NCBI RefSeq assembly: GCF_020026925.1
Contig: NZ_JAIQDW010000008.1
Coordinates: 62,001 to 126,000 of the forward strand
Direction: 5' to 3'
Origin: Flavobacterium hibisci
GTDB lineage: Bacteria > Bacteroidota > Bacteroidia > Flavobacteriales > Flavobacteriaceae
DNA length: 64,000 nt
In this document: piece after piece, positions 8,286-16,137 of the stretch
How the letters are laid out: each line of letters opens with the position of its first letter
Numbering within the stretch: the first letter of the stretch is position 1
Notes under the pieces: model-generated
Told to the model about the DNA's origin: nothing
Databases searched by the model: none
The model's input: the letters and a program-made list of their open reading frames with translations, nothing else
Program-made: the position numbers and the translations under genes

Positions 8286-8318
8286 AAAAAGACTATCAGA
8301 AATGATGGTCTTTTTTTT
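8286..8318 (+). terminator. Terminator behind the tRNA remnant
   Basis: GACTATCA-gaaa-TGATGGTC (one G-U pair) followed by eight T. It is a diverged copy of the tRNA-Asn terminator at 7898-7930, so the tRNA 3' half and terminator appear to have been duplicated together. Confidence 0.75.
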
Positions 8319-8332
8319 GTTTCGGACCTATT

Positions 8333-9022
8333 CTATTTTTTGGTCATTGCAAGAGCTGTGTTTTTATTTTCAAATAATTTAAGCATTTCTTCTGATTTTT
8401 CTGGCTGGTTGATTGCTTTTAGGGATTTGGCACATCGTAAATAAAATACAGGTTCTGAGTTTTCTTCAAGGTTAAATAATTCCAGGTAATATTTAGCAGC
8501 CGCTTCAAAATCATTTTCAAAATAAAATTTATCGGCAACCTTTTTAAGCATGTCTGCAGATTTATACCCTTTGTCCAGAACATTTGCATAAGTACTTAAG
8601 ATATCTACGTTTATGGATTTTTTGCTTTGCGCGGGAACTGTGGTCCTGATCGTAATGGGTTGAATGGTTTTGTCGGTTTTAATTATTACGGTTTTTGTGG
8701 GGGCTATAGGTTTGGTTTCTTTAACGTATGTCTTTTTGTATATTGCGGTTACCGTTCTGGTGTTGTTAGGTCCCAGGTCGTAGGTGTTAACCATGTTGAG
8801 TTTTGAGACTTCGTATGTTGTGATTCTCTTTTTTCCGTTAGCGAGGTTAATTACTTCTTCTACACAGTAAGATTCTATAACAAGGTCTTCTCTGGACTTG
8901 TCGTCAAACTTTAATGGTGCTTTCCGAACGTCTGGATTGGTGATTACCTGACTTACCTGACCAAAACAATTCAATGAAAAAACACCTGCAAATACTATAA
9001 AGTGTATTGTATAGGTTTTCAT
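8333..9022 (-). CDS. Exported protein with C-terminal TPR-like repeats
   Basis: A 229-residue protein with an N-terminal signal peptide (cleavage near CFGQ). The middle part (about 25-140) is rich in Lys, Thr and Ile and matches nothing I recognise. The C-terminal part (about 145-225) reads like tetratricopeptide repeats: FYFENDFEAAAKYYLELFNLEE and then PVFYLRCAKSLKAINQPEKSEEML. Similar repeats start many flavobacterial OmpA-family periplasmic proteins, but no OmpA domain is present. It is a single gene convergent with the GIY-YIG region. Role unknown; protein-protein contact in the periplasm is likely. Confidence 0.7.
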   Translation of the reverse strand: MKTYTIHFIVFAGVFSLNCFGQVSQVITNPDVRKAPLKFDDKSREDLVIESYCVEEVINLANGKKRITTYEVSKLNMVNTYDLGPNNTRTVTAIYKKTYVKETKPIAPTKTVIIKTDKTIQPITIRTTVPAQSKKSINVDILSTYANVLDKGYKSADMLKKVADKFYFENDFEAAAKYYLELFNLEENSEPVFYLRCAKSLKAINQPEKSEEMLKLFENKNTALAMTKK

Positions 9023-9253
9023 GATAATTAAAATAAAGTTGAGAGCTGTATTGAAATTATATAGTAAAGGTATTTATTATGTTGTGTTTGTATTTGTTTT
9101 GACGCTTAACTGTTATTAAAATCGTTTAAGTGTTTGATTTAGTGTGCTGAGTGTGTTCTTTTTAAAATAAAAATTGTCGAACCATTAAGTTCGATGAAGG
9201 TAATTGAGGTTTTTGATTAGTGGTAGTAGGAGTTAAGAAGGGCTTAAAAAAGA

Positions 9254-9279
9254 AAAAGCTGTCAAAAATGACAGCTTTT
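9254..9279 (-). terminator. Terminator of tRNA-Leu
   Basis: On the minus strand AAAAGCTGTCA and TGACAGCTTTT form an 11-bp stem around a 4-nt loop, followed by T-rich sequence, 10 bp past the tRNA 3' end. Confidence 0.75.
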
Positions 9280-9288
9280 CCGTTAATG

Positions 9289-9368
9289 TACCCGGAGCCG
9301 GAGTCGAACCGGCACGGTTTCCCACAGGTGTTTGAGACCAGCGCGTCTACCAATTCCGCCATCCGGGC
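9289..9368 (-). tRNA. tRNA-Leu (CAA)
   Basis: The minus strand gives an 80-nt tRNA with acceptor GCCCGGA pairing with TCCGGGT, D arm with GGCGGAATTGGTAGACGC, anticodon loop CTCAAAC (anticodon CAA), a short variable arm (TGTGGGAAACCGT) and T arm GCCGG-TTCGACT-CCGGC. The anticodon stem has one T-T mismatch. No CCA is encoded. A short reading frame over the same bases is not a gene. Confidence 0.95.
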
Positions 9369-9525
9369 TTAGCAGACGAAAAAACAATCAAAATTTGATT
9401 ATTTTAACGCAATAGAATAAGCTATAATGTGCTTATTCTTTTAACACGGTGCAAATGTAAAAAATTAAATTAAAAGTTCTACTAAAAATACTCGAAAATT
9501 TCCTTTCAGTCTCCAATAAATTTTC

Positions 9526-9533
9526 TAAATTTG
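9526..9533 (+). promoter_or_regulatory. Candidate -7 box of prs
   Basis: TAAATTTG matches TAnnTTTG. It would start transcription near 9540 and give a leader of about 110 nt. Within this leader GGCTAAA (9592-9598) and TTTAGCC (9606-9612) can pair, with further pairing outward, so the leader is likely structured. Confidence 0.45.
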
Positions 9534-9652
9534 CACCTCGTTAAAACGAAGCACACACAACTAACTACATCCGAGGCAGATACAGGAATTTGGCTAAAAA
9601 ATAAATTTAGCCGGAACTCCGAAGAAACCAAGGAATAAAACAACAAATTATA

Positions 9653-10594
9653 ATGTCGCACCTAGAACCAGAAGCTAAAATTTTTGCTTGTTCACAAAGT
9701 GTTTATCTTGCAGAAAAAATTGCAAAAGAGTACGGAATTCCGTTAGGAAAAGTAACCATGTCAACGTATAGCGATGGAGAATTTCAGCCGTCTTACGAAG
9801 AATCAATAAGAGGTTTACGCGTTTTTATCGTGTGTTCAACTTTTCCAACAGCCGATAATTTGATGGAATTGTTATTGATGATTGATGCTGCAAAACGTGC
9901 ATCAGCAAGACATATTACAGCTGTAATGCCTTATTTTGGCTGGGCAAGACAGGATAGAAAAGACAAGCCAAGAGTTCCGATAGGAGCAAAATTAGTAGCC
10001 AATTTATTAAGTGCTGCAGGAGCAACAAGAGTAATGACAATGGATTTGCACGCAGATCAAATTCAGGGGTTTTTCGAAAAGCCGGTGGATCATTTATTTG
10101 CTTCTACCATCTTTTTACCATATGTAGAAAGTTTAGGTCTTGAGAATTTGACGATTGCATCACCGGACATGGGAGGTTCAAAAAGAGCCTATGCATATTC
10201 TAAGTTTTTACAATCAGATGTAGTTATCTGTTATAAACAAAGAAAAGCAGCCAACGTTATCGACACTATGGAGCTTATTGGTGAAGTAAAAGGTCGTAAC
10301 GTAATCCTGGTAGACGACATGATCGATACAGGAGGTACTTTAGCGAAAGCTGCAGACCTAATGATCGAAAAAGGAGCACTAAGCGTAAGGGCAATCTGTA
10401 CGCACCCAATATTATCAGGAGGGGCATACGAGAAAATTGAAAACTCGAAACTAACAGAATTAATCGTTACAGATTCGATTCCGTTAAAAAAAGAGTCAAA
10501 AAAAATCAGGGTAGTGAGTTGTGCACCTCTTTTTGCAGAAGTTATGCACATGGTACACCACAACAATTCCATAAGTGGAAAATTTATAATGTAG
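9653..10594 (+). CDS. prs: Ribose-phosphate pyrophosphokinase (PRPP synthetase)
   Basis: A 313-residue class I PRPP synthetase, the usual length. It converts ribose 5-phosphate and ATP to PRPP for purine, pyrimidine, His, Trp and NAD synthesis. The MDLHADQIQGFF segment (about residues 129-140) supplies ATP and metal contacts, PYFGWARQDRK is the ATP-binding region, and VDDMIDTGGT (about 221-230) is the PRPP-binding loop. It is followed after 70 bp by rplY and then pth, an order seen in many bacteria. Downstream purine genes in this window (PurF-like, purN) use its product or pathway. Confidence 0.97.
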   Translation: MSHLEPEAKIFACSQSVYLAEKIAKEYGIPLGKVTMSTYSDGEFQPSYEESIRGLRVFIVCSTFPTADNLMELLLMIDAAKRASARHITAVMPYFGWARQDRKDKPRVPIGAKLVANLLSAAGATRVMTMDLHADQIQGFFEKPVDHLFASTIFLPYVESLGLENLTIASPDMGGSKRAYAYSKFLQSDVVICYKQRKAANVIDTMELIGEVKGRNVILVDDMIDTGGTLAKAADLMIEKGALSVRAICTHPILSGGAYEKIENSKLTELIVTDSIPLKKESKKIRVVSCAPLFAEVMHMVHHNNSISGKFIM

Positions 10595-10664
10595 GCATTG
10601 CAGAAAAGAAGCAATTTCACTACAATAAAATTTGAATATTTTTTAATAACTATATTTTTTTACA

Positions 10665-11276
10665 ATGAAATCAATTACAATTAAAGGATCAGAAAGAGAA
10701 AGCGTGGGCAAATTGTCAACTAAAGCCTTACGTAATGCTGGAGCGGTTCCTTGCGTGTTATACGGAGGAAATCAGGCAGTACACTTCTCAGCAGAAGCTG
10801 CGGCTTTCAAAAACTTGGTTTACACTCCAAACGCACACACAGTTGTGATTGAGCTTGGAAAAGGAAAATCATTCAATGCAATTTTGCAGGACATCCAGGT
10901 TCACCCTGTAACTGACAAAATTTTACACATCGACTTCTTCCAGTTATTTGACGACAAAGAAATCACAATGGAAGTTCCTGTGAAAATCGTTGGTACATCT
11001 AAAGGTGTTCTTGCGGGCGGTGTTTTACGTTTAAACCAACGTAAATTAAAAGTTAAAGCTTTACCAGCAAATCTTCCTGATTTTGTTGAAGCTGACATCA
11101 CACCACTTGAAATGGGTAACAAATTATATGTTACTAAAGTTGGAAAGCCAGATTACAAAATTATGCACCCTGACAACACAGTTGTGGCTCAGGTAAGAAT
11201 TTCTCGTGCTGCTATGAAAGCTGCTCAGGAAGCTGCAAAAGCTGCAAAAGCACCTGCAAAAGGAAAGAAAAAATAA
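10665..11276 (+). CDS. rplY: 50S ribosomal protein L25 (Ctc-type)
   Basis: A 203-residue long-form L25 (TL5/Ctc type), binding 5S rRNA in the large ribosomal subunit. The N-terminal L25 domain (about 1-95) begins [16 protein letters not shown] with VPCVLYGG and a HIDFFQL segment; the C-terminal beta domain (about 96-180) contains [19 protein letters not shown]. The tail is Ala/Lys-rich ([14 protein letters not shown]), as is common in Bacteroidota. It is probably co-transcribed with prs and closed by a terminator at 11295-11328. Confidence 0.96.
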   Translation: MKSITIKGSERESVGKLSTKALRNAGAVPCVLYGGNQAVHFSAEAAAFKNLVYTPNAHTVVIELGKGKSFNAILQDIQVHPVTDKILHIDFFQLFDDKEITMEVPVKIVGTSKGVLAGGVLRLNQRKLKVKALPANLPDFVEADITPLEMGNKLYVTKVGKPDYKIMHPDNTVVAQVRISRAAMKAAQEAAKAAKAPAKGKKK

Positions 11277-11294
11277 TTTTTTTTCAATTATACA

Positions 11295-11328
11295 AAAAGC
11301 ATCAATCGAAAGGTTGGTGCTTTTTTTT
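11295..11328 (+). terminator. Terminator after rplY
   Basis: AAAAGCATCAA and TTGGTGCTTTT pair (one G-U) around an 8-nt loop, followed by T8. Confidence 0.85.
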
Positions 11329-11334
11329 GTTTTA

Positions 11335-11800
11335 AAGGTTCTGAGTTGCTAAGGTTCTAAGTTTTCATATGTCAGGAGGAGCAAAGTCGAAACGTCGCGC
11401 AAAAAAAATAATTATCTAATTCCCACATTCTCGAATTATCTAATTATTTTTTAGGAGCAGAAATTTCAGGGTTTTTCAAGACGTGACGTTCCTGCCATCT
11501 GCTAAATCTTTTCCCGGCTAAAGAAGCCGGAAAAAGGATACCGCTGCTGTCAGGGCTAGAAAGAGATTTAGTTTTCATAAGATTTTAAAATACCAAGTTG
11601 CTGAAATTTCAAGAAAATCTTTTTCTTTCTTTAAAGGCCTTATAGAATTTTTAGTATTAAAAAAATCTGCTTCATCTGCAAAATCTGCGCGAACCCTTTT
11701 ATAGCAAACTTTGGTTAAATAAGTCGTACAGAAATCAATTATCTAATTTTCAAATTATCTAATTGACACATTTCCTAATTCCCCAATTAACCTTACTTTT
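11335..11800. other. Gene-free region with degenerate repeats between rplY and pth
   Basis: No convincing coding frame is seen. It contains a short degenerate direct repeat (GGTTCTGAGTTGCTAAGGTTCTAAG is the region 11337-11361, unit GGTTCTRAG), two tracts of the motif TTATCTAATT (about 11409-11450 and 11737-11765), one copy of the long intergenic repeat described at 11493-11558, and the putative pth promoter. Confidence 0.5.
11493..11558 (-). repeat. Intergenic palindromic repeat, copy A
   Basis: On the minus strand it reads CTAGCCCTGACAGCAGCGG, then TATCCTTTT, a hairpin (CCGGCTTCTTTAGCCGG), AAAAG and a right box resembling AGCGGATAGC in degenerate form. Copies B (53903-53974) and C (63576-63665) share the outer boxes but have unrelated hairpin arms that still pair. 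Confidence 0.65.
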
Positions 11801-11801
11801 G
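11794..11801 (+). promoter_or_regulatory. Candidate -7 box of pth
   Basis: TACTTTTG matches TAnnTTTG but ends only 5 bp before the ATG at 11807. Transcription would begin at or next to that ATG, giving a leaderless mRNA, or a short leader if the GTG at 11915 is the real start. Confidence 0.45.
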
Positions 11802-11806
11802 CAAAT

Positions 11807-12484
11807 ATGATAAAATGGATAAATAGCCTGTTTTCATCAACATCAAAAGAAGAGAACAAAGAAGATAACATCAAAACAGAGGTCCACGAACACCAAAAAA
11901 ATAATATAAAAAGCGTGAGTAAAAAATATTTAATCGTAGGATTAGGAAATATCGGAGCCGAATATGTAAATACAAGACATAACATCGGATTCAAGGTTTT
12001 GGATTTTTTAGCCCGAAAAGAAAGCCTTTCTTTCGAAACCGTAAAATTAGGAGCTTTAGCTGAGTATAAGTTTAAAGGAAGAACATTGTTGCTGCTTAAG
12101 CCAAATACGTACATGAACCTTAGCGGTAAGGCCGTAAAATACTGGATGGATAAAGAAAATATTCCATTGGAAAATATTCTGATCATTACAGATGATTTAA
12201 ACTTATCTTTCGGAACCATCCGAATCAAGCCAAAAGGAAGTGATGGAGGCCACAACGGACTTAAAAACATAAATCTGGTTTTGAATACACAGCAATATAC
12301 CCGTTTTAGGTTTGGTATTAGTGATCAGTTCAAAAAAGGACAACAGGTTGATTATGTTTTAGGAGAATGGAATGAAGAAGAAAAAGCAAAACTACCAGAA
12401 AGATTAGAAGTTGCATCTGAAATTATAAAATCTTTTGGTACCGCAGGTTTAGAAAATACAATGACGACTTTTAACGGAAAATAA
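11807..12484 (+). CDS. pth: Peptidyl-tRNA hydrolase
   Basis: Releases peptides from peptidyl-tRNA dropped by stalled ribosomes. The catalytic core begins KKYLIVGLGNIG, with Asn 48, catalytic His 58 (TRHNIG), YMNLSG, ITDDLNL and GGHNGL all present. As drawn it has 225 residues with a charged 36-residue N-terminal extension (SSTSKEENKEDNIK region) not part of the fold. A GTG at 11915 would give 189 residues, the usual family length, so the start is uncertain. The -7 box just upstream of the ATG favours transcription beginning there. It follows rplY after a 530-bp gap with a terminator, so it has its own promoter. Confidence 0.93.
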   Translation: MIKWINSLFSSTSKEENKEDNIKTEVHEHQKNNIKSVSKKYLIVGLGNIGAEYVNTRHNIGFKVLDFLARKESLSFETVKLGALAEYKFKGRTLLLLKPNTYMNLSGKAVKYWMDKENIPLENILIITDDLNLSFGTIRIKPKGSDGGHNGLKNINLVLNTQQYTRFRFGISDQFKKGQQVDYVLGEWNEEEKAKLPERLEVASEIIKSFGTAGLENTMTTFNGK

Positions 12485-12579
12485 AGATTTACAAGTATTT
12501 ATGTCTTAAAAAGCCAAATTATCAATTAATTAAATTGAATTATAACGAAATAGTATTTTCTATTACAAAGTTAAATGTT

Positions 12580-12587
12580 TAAATTTG
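12580..12587 (+). promoter_or_regulatory. Candidate -7 box of superoxide dismutase gene
   Basis: TAAATTTG, exact TAnnTTTG match, 33 bp before the ATG at 12621. No clear -33 element. Confidence 0.4.
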
Positions 12588-12620
12588 GATAAATTAATAT
12601 AAATCATAAAATCATATATC

Positions 12621-13229
12621 ATGGCTTTTGAATTACCACAATTACCTTATGCTTATGACGCATTAGAACCACATATTGATGCGCGTACAATGGAAATCCA
12701 CCATACTAAACATCATAATGCATACACAACAAACCTAAATGCTGCTATTGAAGGAACAGATTTAGAAGGAAAAACTATCGAAAACATCCTAATCAATTTA
12801 GATAAATCAAACGCTGCAGTTCGTAACAATGGCGGAGGTTTCTATAACCACAATTTGTTCTGGACTGTAATGTCTCCAAACGGCGGCGGATTGCCAACAG
12901 GTGATTTGTTAGCTGCAATTGAAGCTTCTTTCGGAACTTTCGAAGAGTTTAAAGCGAAATTTGCTAAAGCAGGAGCAACACAATTTGGTTCTGGATGGGC
13001 TTGGTTATGCGTTCAAAAAGGAGGAAAATTAGAAGTTTGCGGAACTCCAAATCAGGACAATCCATTAATGCCGGAAGTAGGCTGCGGTGGAACACCAATT
13101 TTAGGAATGGATGTTTGGGAGCATGCTTACTACTTAAACTACCAAAACAGAAGACCAGATTATATTGAAGCTTTCTTCAGTGTAATCAACTGGACAGAAG
13201 TGGCAAGAAGATTTGCTTTAGAAAAGTAA
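12621..13229 (+). CDS. sodA: Superoxide dismutase, Mn-type by motif
   Basis: A 202-residue Fe/Mn superoxide dismutase converting superoxide to oxygen and hydrogen peroxide, cytoplasmic (no signal peptide). Metal ligands are His 27, His 77, Asp 164 and His 168 (MDVWEHAYY). The residues that usually separate the metal types, the glycine-rich stretch before NHNLFW and the Gln in TPNQDNPLM, are those of Mn enzymes, so sodA is chosen over sodB, but metal use cannot be proven from sequence and cambialistic enzymes occur in this phylum. The gene is monocistronic with a terminator shared with the convergent lipoprotein gene. Confidence 0.93.
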   Translation: MAFELPQLPYAYDALEPHIDARTMEIHHTKHHNAYTTNLNAAIEGTDLEGKTIENILINLDKSNAAVRNNGGGFYNHNLFWTVMSPNGGGLPTGDLLAAIEASFGTFEEFKAKFAKAGATQFGSGWAWLCVQKGGKLEVCGTPNQDNPLMPEVGCGGTPILGMDVWEHAYYLNYQNRRPDYIEAFFSVINWTEVARRFALEK

Positions 13230-13247
13230 TCTTTTTTCAAATAAAAA

Positions 13248-13290
13248 TAAACCCGATTAGTTCATTTTGAATTAATCGGGTTTTATTTTT
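13248..13290. terminator. Bidirectional terminator between sodA and a lipoprotein gene
   Basis: AACCCGATTA (13250-13259) pairs with TAATCGGGTT (13273-13282), flanked by A-rich and T-rich runs that suit both strands. Confidence 0.75.
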
Positions 13291-13665
13291 TTACCATTTT
13301 CCAAAGAAACTGTTTATGTCAAAATAATATTTAACTTCTTCTCCTTTTTCATTGGTTAACTTTAATAAATCATAATGTTTATTGCCCTCGCTTAGTAAAG
13401 CCTGGCCATTCATAGTACAATTTGGGCAAAGTTTTTTCGCAATTTTATATTCTTCGGCCACACTATTTACTTTGATGGCGTTTTTGATTGAACTTCCGTC
13501 AGGGGTGAATTTCTTATCATAAGAATTTTCATCTTCAATAATGCTTGCAGTTTTTTCATTGGTAATTTGATCATCTGTTTTTGGTTTAATAGATTTAGTG
13601 CCTGAACAATTCGCTAAAAAGAAACTTAGAAATACAGAAAAGAAAATTTGTTTACAGAACTTCAT
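13291..13665 (-). CDS. Small putative lipoprotein of unknown function
   Basis: I start it at the ATG at 13665 (MKFCKQIFFSVFLSFFLANCSG) because this exposes a lipoprotein signal peptide with LANC as the lipobox; nine residues upstream would spoil it. The 124-residue product has a charged linker and ends in a small domain containing KKLCPNCTMNGQALL and a C-terminal VKYYFDINSFFGKW. The CPNC pair could bind metal or form a disulfide. I do not recognise the family. Confidence 0.65.
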   Translation of the reverse strand: MKFCKQIFFSVFLSFFLANCSGTKSIKPKTDDQITNEKTASIIEDENSYDKKFTPDGSSIKNAIKVNSVAEEYKIAKKLCPNCTMNGQALLSEGNKHYDLLKLTNEKGEEVKYYFDINSFFGKW

Positions 13666-13741
13666 AGGTTGATAATTTAAAAATTTACACAATAATACAG
13701 AAATTTAGTAATAAAAAAATAGTTCAATCATTCTATTTCAA

Positions 13742-13769
13742 TAAAAAAAGCGGAATTATTTCCGCCTTT
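13742..13769 (-). terminator. Minus-strand terminator-like hairpin in the sod-purF intergenic region
   Basis: On the minus strand GGCGGAA-ataa-TTCCGC is followed by T8. It lies 229 bp beyond another minus-strand terminator (13997-14027), so a second short transcript may end here, or it backs up the first. Confidence 0.6.
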
Positions 13770-13805
13770 AAGTATTCTACTACTGTGCCCTTTATTTTAC
13801 ATTCG

Positions 13806-13966
13806 GATTAACGGCAATAATATCCGATTAAATTATTGAAGTTTTTTGCCTTTTTACCCAAAATCTATTTTAAAATTCAATTTATTCAAATTGGAAGATT
13901 GGAAAACTGGATATGGGTATGTTATCTCTTTTAATAATCAGATGAACGGAAATAGATATCCGATTA
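13806..13966. repeat. Pair of direct repeats around ATATCCGATTAA
   Basis: Segments at 13806-13831 and about 13941-13966 share the pattern GAT-AACGG-AATA-ATATCCGATTAA with few differences, about 135 bp apart. In the first, TCGGAT and ATCCGA can form a hairpin; the second keeps this with one mismatch. Confidence 0.5.
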
Positions 13967-13996
13967 AGTGTTTTTTTTAACTTAAGTTTATTCCAA

Positions 13997-14068
13997 TAAA
14001 AAAGGTGAGATTTCTCCCACCTTTTTTGCCCCAAATCTACCATAAACTTAACCTACTAATGTTATGGT
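13997..14068 (-). ncRNA. Candidate small RNA of about 70 nt
   Basis: A canonical promoter on the minus strand (next entry) would start transcription near 14067. The transcript contains a hairpin (CCATAA pairing with TTATGG, about 14041-14068) and ends in a terminator (AAAAGGTGGGAG-aaat-CTCACCTTTTTT, 13997-14027). No reading frame of note is inside. It lies behind the PurF-like gene on the same strand but has its own promoter. It resembles no RNA family that I recognise. Confidence 0.5.
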
Positions 14069-14072
14069 CTCT

Positions 14073-14108
14073 CAAAGATATATCAGCATTGCAGTTTCCC
14101 CAAAAAAA
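14073..14108 (-). promoter_or_regulatory. Promoter for the candidate small RNA
   Basis: On the minus strand TTTG is followed after 20 bp by TATCTTTG (14073-14080), an exact -33/-7 pair at preferred spacing. There is no gene start downstream within 370 bp on that strand, only the short terminated segment. Confidence 0.6.
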
Positions 14109-14158
14109 AAGGATGAAATGCAAAAAAATCCGATGAAATGCATTTTTTAACTTTTTAT

Positions 14159-16057
14159 TTAGTATGCCCTTGCGTTTTTTCCTTCATAAAAGTTAATAAA
14201 TGCTCTGTTTACAACACGATTTCCGCCTGGTGTTGGATAATCCCCGGTGAAATACCAATCTCCAAGATTTTTCGGACAAGCAATATGTAAATCATCTACT
14301 TTTTGGAATATAATTTTCACTTCAGCATTAATCTCAGGAGAACTTAATATTTCTGCAATCCTGTCTGAAATTTCTTCAGGTGTAAATTGATCATAAATTG
14401 CGGTTACATAATTTACAATATCTGTATCAGCAAAATTTTCCTGAGCTTTGCATTTAGCATATACTTCATCAACTATGTGATATAAATTTCTTTCCTTCAG
14501 TAAATCTAAAGCAGCTCTAAAAGCAACAAGACCTTCTAGTTTTGCCATATCAATTCCATAACAATCCGGGTAACGAATTTGTGGAGCAGAAGAGACAATC
14601 ACAATACGTTTTGGTTTCAATCGATCCATCATTTTAATGATACTCATTTTTAATGTAGTACCACGAACAATACTATCGTCAATAATTACCAGATTATCTT
14701 CGGGCTTAATCACTCCGTAAGTAACATCGTAAACGTGAGCTACTAAATCGTCACGGCTGCTGTCTTCAGTAATAAAGGTTCTAAGTTTGGCATCTTTAAT
14801 AGCTACTTTTTCTGTACGTATTTTTACAGCTAAAAGTTCCTGAAGCGTTTCTGCAGTAAGTGTATTTCTATTTTCTAGAATATAATTGTTTTTTCTCTGA
14901 TTTAAGAAATCCTGAGCAGCTTCAACTAAACCATAAAAAGAGGTTTCAGCTGTATTTGGTATGTAAGAGAAAACAGTATTATCTGTATCATTGTCAATTG
15001 CTTTAAGGACAGCAGGTAAAATTAATTTACCTAAATTTTTACGCTCCTGATAAATTTCAGCATCGCTTCCTCTTGAAAAATAAATTCTTTCGAACGAACA
15101 GGCTTTTTTAATCGTTGGTTCTAAAATTTGTTTCATTGAAACGTTTCCGTTTTTCTTGATGATCAGAGCATTTCCCGGATCGATTTCCTGAACACTTTCG
15201 AATGGAACATTAAATACAGTCTGAATAACAGGTCTTTCAGAAGCTACAACAACTACTTCGTCATCCTGATAGAAATAAGCAGGACGAATTCCTGCCGGAT
15301 CTCTAAATACAAAAGCATCTCCATGACCTAATAATCCGGCCATAGCATAACCTCCATCTAAATTTTTAGCTGAACGGGCTAAGATTTTAGCAATATCTAA
15401 ACGCTCTGCAATTACAGGTGAAGCTTCTCTTTTTGAATAGCCTTCTGCTTTACAGTCCTGATATAATTGCATTACTTCTTTATCCAGAAAGTGACCAATT
15501 TTTTCCATTACAGTAACAGTATCGGCCATTTCTTTTGGATGCTGACCCAGTTCAACCAGATTTTGGAAAAGTTCTTTAACATTCGTCATATTAAAGTTTC
15601 CTGCCAAAATCAGATTACGGTGCATCCAGTTACTTTGACGTAAAAAAGGGTGAACACTTTCGATGCTGTTTTTTCCGAAAGTTCCATAACGAACATGTCC
15701 TAAAAACAATTCCCCAACATAAGGAATACTTGTTTTTAATTCTTTCATATTATCTCCTAGTTCAGGATTTGCTTTTAGTTCTTCACTGATACGATCATTG
15801 ATTTGTTTAAAAACGTCCTGTATAGGCTGTGAGTGGTTTGAACGAACCCTGCTGATGTAACGTTCGCCAGGCTCTACATCTAATTTGATGCTTGCAAAAC
15901 CGGCACCATCCTGACCACGGTTGTGCTGTTTTTCCATCATCAAATACATCTTCTGGATTCCGTAAAAAGCAGTTCCGTATTTCTCTTTGTAATATTCAAG
16001 CGGTTTAAGAAGTCTGACTAAGGCTATACCACATTCGTGTTTTAAAGCGTCGCTCAT
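14159..16057 (-). CDS. Long PurF-like amidophosphoribosyltransferase family protein
   Basis: A 632-residue protein with a class II glutamine amidotransferase domain and a PRPP-binding transferase domain. After MSDALKHE comes CGIAL, so Cys 9 would be the N-terminal nucleophile after propeptide removal; RGQDGAGFAS, HVRYGTFG and AGNFNMTN fit the glutaminase half. VIIDDSIVRGTT (about residue 460) is the PRPP loop. It is roughly 130-150 residues longer than standard PurF, with inserts in the glutaminase half (about 80-120) and a C-terminal extension ending PTPGGNRVVNRAFINFYEG. Bacteroidota often have such a long form besides a normal PurF. Whether it makes phosphoribosylamine is not shown. PfkB-type kinase upstream, separated by a hairpin. 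Confidence 0.85.
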   Translation of the reverse strand: MSDALKHECGIALVRLLKPLEYYKEKYGTAFYGIQKMYLMMEKQHNRGQDGAGFASIKLDVEPGERYISRVRSNHSQPIQDVFKQINDRISEELKANPELGDNMKELKTSIPYVGELFLGHVRYGTFGKNSIESVHPFLRQSNWMHRNLILAGNFNMTNVKELFQNLVELGQHPKEMADTVTVMEKIGHFLDKEVMQLYQDCKAEGYSKREASPVIAERLDIAKILARSAKNLDGGYAMAGLLGHGDAFVFRDPAGIRPAYFYQDDEVVVVASERPVIQTVFNVPFESVQEIDPGNALIIKKNGNVSMKQILEPTIKKACSFERIYFSRGSDAEIYQERKNLGKLILPAVLKAIDNDTDNTVFSYIPNTAETSFYGLVEAAQDFLNQRKNNYILENRNTLTAETLQELLAVKIRTEKVAIKDAKLRTFITEDSSRDDLVAHVYDVTYGVIKPEDNLVIIDDSIVRGTTLKMSIIKMMDRLKPKRIVIVSSAPQIRYPDCYGIDMAKLEGLVAFRAALDLLKERNLYHIVDEVYAKCKAQENFADTDIVNYVTAIYDQFTPEEISDRIAEILSSPEINAEVKIIFQKVDDLHIACPKNLGDWYFTGDYPTPGGNRVVNRAFINFYEGKNARAY

Positions 16058-16102
16058 TTTGTTTTGTATTTGTGTTGTTGTAAGTTGTGTGTATTAACGT
16101 AA

Positions 16103-16130
16103 TAAAAAAAGCCCCGTTTTATCGAGGCTC
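16103..16130 (-). terminator. Hairpin between the PfkB kinase and PurF-like genes
   Basis: On the minus strand AGCCTCG-ataaaa-CGGGGCT (one G-U) is followed by T7. No TAnnTTTG box is seen between it and the PurF-like start at 16057, so that gene may depend on read-through, making this a possible partial terminator or attenuator. Confidence 0.65.
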
Positions 16131-16137
16131 TTAGGCA

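Noticed and set aside
9162-9362. A 66-residue minus-strand frame over the tRNA-Leu
   Set aside because: It is the translation of the tRNA-Leu gene and its terminator.
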